The translations under genes were made by a program, and so were the position numbers. From CAJKWP01 sp050943075 (GTDB lineage Bacteria; Bacillota; Clostridia; Christensenellales; UBA1242), in assembly GCA_050943075.1 (NCBI GenBank), contig JBMNOM010000047.1, positions 1 through 6,568 on the forward strand: DNA of 6,568 nt, in the 5' to 3' direction. Under the pieces are notes generated by a model that had not been told where the DNA came from, ran no database searches, and saw only the letters and a list, made by a program, of their open reading frames with translations. Shown here one piece after another: positions 4,713 through 6,568 of the stretch; within the stretch, counting starts at the first letter, position 1; each line of letters opens with the position of its first letter.

Positions 4713-6467
4713 TTAAGAATTTTCTTCTTCTGCCAAATACAATTTTTGATAAACCTTGTTTTTCTCAAGCAATTGTTTATGTGAGCCCTTTGCTATAATC
4801 TTATGCTTATCAATAACAAAAATTGTGTCTGCATCGTAAATTGTGGATAATCTGTGGGCAACCACAATTATTGTGTGGTCTTTGGAAAGTTTTTTAATAA
4901 CCTTTTTAATTGAATTTTGGCTTTTGTTGTCAAGTGCACTTGTTGCTTCGTCAAACAAAATTATGCCAGCGTTTTGAAGAAGTGCCCTTGCAATTGCAAG
5001 CCTTTGTCTTTGTCCGCCAGAAAGTTGAACGCCATTTTCCCCAATGATTTCATCATACGCTTTTGGTTTTGAAACAATAAAGTCGTGTATGTTTGCTTTT
5101 TTGCAAGCATCAATAATTTGCTTGTCTGTTGCGCTTGGGTTTGAAAGGCGCAAGTTTTCTTTAATTGTCATGTTGAAAAGATATGGGTTTTGTGGCACAA
5201 CTGCAATGTTTTTCTTAAGTGTTTGTTTGCTTAAATCTTTAATTGAGTGTCCACTAAACTTAATATCGCCACCTTGAATGTCATAGTTTTTTGCAATTAA
5301 GTTAATTATTGTTGACTTTCCTTCTCCACTTTTTCCAACAAACGCGTTAAGTGTGTTTGGCATTATTTTGAAACTTAAATTTTTAAACAACAATTCTTCT
5401 TCTTTATAACCAAAATCAACATTTTCAAATTCAATGCTTCCGTCAAGGCGTTCAATTTGTTTGTTGCCATATTCTTCTTTTTCATAAACATCGCTTTCAA
5501 TAACATCAAAAACTCTTTCCGCGCTTAGTTCCGCTTCAATGAACCATGAACGCAAACTTGCAATTGCACCAATTAAACTGCCTGTGTTTCGTTTGTAAAT
5601 TAAAAGTGTGAAAAACGCAGCTGCGTCAAGTTGTCCTTTAAAAAGAAAAAGCGCACCAAGAGCATAAAACCCAAAATTGAAAACTTGCCTAATTGTTTCT
5701 CTAATTGAACTTAAAAGCCTTCTTTTATTTGTTTGTTTTTTGTGAGCATTAATTGCATCTGTGCTTGACTGATCCACAATTCTTTCCATGCTGTCATAAG
5801 CATTTAAGTTTTTAACATCACGCACACCTCGAATGCCTTCACTAAGCACGCCAACTTTACTGTCTTCTTTTTCGCGGTATATGCGCTTTAATGTTTTTCC
5901 AACTTTGAGTTCATAGCTGTTGTAAAAATAAATCACAATTAAATTAACAGCAACATAAAGTCCAATCCAAACATTCGCAACAAATATATAAATTAAAAAT
6001 GCTGCGTTCATAATTATTGTGGAAAGGTCGTCAATCAAATTATCCAAAAATTCTGAAAGTAAACCAACATCTTTGCTTATGCGCGTGATGAATGAACCCG
6101 AGTTTATGGTGTCGTATTTTTTAACTTTAATTTGCAAAAGGCTGCCAACAATTTTTTGTGTTAAACTAACTTGCACTCTGCTGTTTAGTTCCACACCCAC
6201 ACGTGTCCAAAAAGTTGAAACATAAGTTTTAATAATTTGAACAATTGAAAGCAAAAGCGCAAAAGTTATTATTCCTTTAAAATCAAGCGCTGTAATTTTT
6301 GCAAACATTTGCCCTTCAAACATTGGCCCCAAAAAAGCCACACCTGAATAAATTGCACTTAAAAAAACAATTCCCAAAATCAACTTAATGTGTTTTGAGT
6401 AATAGTCTTTCATTTTAATTAAATTTTTAATTTTTAATGTTTTATCTTTTTCGTTAATTTTTTCCAT
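4713..6467 (-). CDS. ABC transporter half-exporter (membrane domain fused to ATPase)
   Basis: A 584-residue type IV ABC exporter with the standard TMD-NBD fusion and normal length. It probably works as a homodimer in the cytoplasmic membrane, since no second half-transporter is present in the window. Hydrophobic segments lie at about 28-48, 64-80, 150-165, 167-183, 262-278 and 282-300. EGIRGVRDVKNL (210-221) marks an intracellular coupling loop. The NBD from about 345 has an A-loop Tyr at Y354, Walker A GKSGEGKST (378-386), Q-loop Q426 in VVPQNPYLF, signature LSGGQ (482-486), Walker B IILFDE (502-507) with catalytic E507, D-loop SALD (510-513) and H-loop H538. All catalytic residues are intact, so it should be an active ATPase. 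The substrate (drug, lipid or peptide) cannot be deduced, and there is no peptidase domain. The start at 6467 is supported by AGGG 5 bases upstream; the internal Met at 19 has no SD. Confidence 0.95.
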   Translation of the reverse strand: MEKINEKDKTLKIKNLIKMKDYYSKHIKLILGIVFLSAIYSGVAFLGPMFEGQMFAKITALDFKGIITFALLLSIVQIIKTYVSTFWTRVGVELNSRVQVSLTQKIVGSLLQIKVKKYDTINSGSFITRISKDVGLLSEFLDNLIDDLSTIIMNAAFLIYIFVANVWIGLYVAVNLIVIYFYNSYELKVGKTLKRIYREKEDSKVGVLSEGIRGVRDVKNLNAYDSMERIVDQSSTDAINAHKKQTNKRRLLSSIRETIRQVFNFGFYALGALFLFKGQLDAAAFFTLLIYKRNTGSLIGAIASLRSWFIEAELSAERVFDVIESDVYEKEEYGNKQIERLDGSIEFENVDFGYKEEELLFKNLSFKIMPNTLNAFVGKSGEGKSTIINLIAKNYDIQGGDIKFSGHSIKDLSKQTLKKNIAVVPQNPYLFNMTIKENLRLSNPSATDKQIIDACKKANIHDFIVSKPKAYDEIIGENGVQLSGGQRQRLAIARALLQNAGIILFDEATSALDNKSQNSIKKVIKKLSKDHTIIVVAHRLSTIYDADTIFVIDKHKIIAKGSHKQLLEKNKVYQKLYLAEEENS

Positions 6468-6481
6468 AAAAACCCTATCTT

Positions 6482-6517
6482 TAATTTAAGTATATGACAT
6501 TAATAATTTCAAGTCAA
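6482..6517 (-). promoter_or_regulatory. Promoter of the ABC exporter gene
   Basis: Minus strand: TTGACT (6517-6512), 17 bp, TATACT (6494-6489). The predicted start near 6482 gives a 15-base leader ending in AGGGTTTTT before the ATG. The remaining bases to 6568 are very AT-rich, and I see no gene in them. Confidence 0.65.
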
Positions 6518-6568
6518 TATAAATAAATTATCATAATTAATTCTTTAATTTGAAATTTTAATAAATAA

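Noticed and set aside
5304..5335. Glu in the ABC Walker A (SGEGKST instead of SGSGKST)
   Set aside because: This position is variable in ABC exporters, and all catalytic residues are intact, so it is not a meaningful oddity.
1..6568. Possible alternative genetic code (UGA as Trp) given the AT-richness
   Set aside because: Trp is encoded by TGG, all genes close with TAA at family-typical lengths, and no in-frame TGA is needed to complete any protein.

Overview
This is an AT-rich chromosomal window, densely packed with bacterial genes. Seven protein-coding genes are supported. All start with ATG, all end in TAA, and all read cleanly in the standard code. The promoters have good TTGACA/TATAAT-type boxes about 17 bp apart, several with a TG extension. 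SD sequences are purine-rich (AGGAG type), terminators are short hairpins with T tracts, and 5' leaders are very short. Together with the protein families, this points to a low-GC Firmicutes-type bacterium, possibly an uncultivated gut or host-associated lineage. The assignment is an inference; no rRNA or marker gene is present to fix it.

Layout. Positions 22-1801 (minus strand) hold a two-gene operon. It encodes a HI0933/BaiN-like flavoprotein, followed by an 11-bp-overlapping small P-loop protein that resembles phage-type nucleotide kinases. A divergent promoter region (1802-1947) separates it from three plus-strand genes. These are a two-TM membrane protein of unknown function (1948-2574), a DgkB/YegS-like lipid kinase (2658-3557), and an unrecognised 179-residue protein that may be a tandem winged-helix protein (3656-4195). 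Each of the three has its own promoter and its own hairpin terminator, so they are neighbouring single-gene units rather than an operon. A convergent gap of about 230 bp follows (4196-4426), with one terminator at each end. Positions 4427-6467 (minus strand) encode a half-size ABC exporter and, downstream, a 71-residue coiled-coil protein. The latter has its own promoter, whose -10 box and start site are overlapped by a perfect 16-bp palindrome.

How the genes relate. The clearest functional link is the overlap of the flavoprotein and the kinase-like gene, which suggests translational coupling. The ABC exporter and the coiled-coil gene probably share the terminator at 4391-4416. Nothing shows that the lipid kinase, the membrane protein and the winged-helix-like protein act in one pathway. 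I see no tRNA, rRNA, CRISPR array, transposase, integrase or attachment site, and no evidence for a coordinated novel defence or mobile system. The points most worth checking are the apparently leaderless lipid-kinase mRNA with its altered nucleotide-binding motifs, the palindromic operator candidate, and the two unrecognised proteins.
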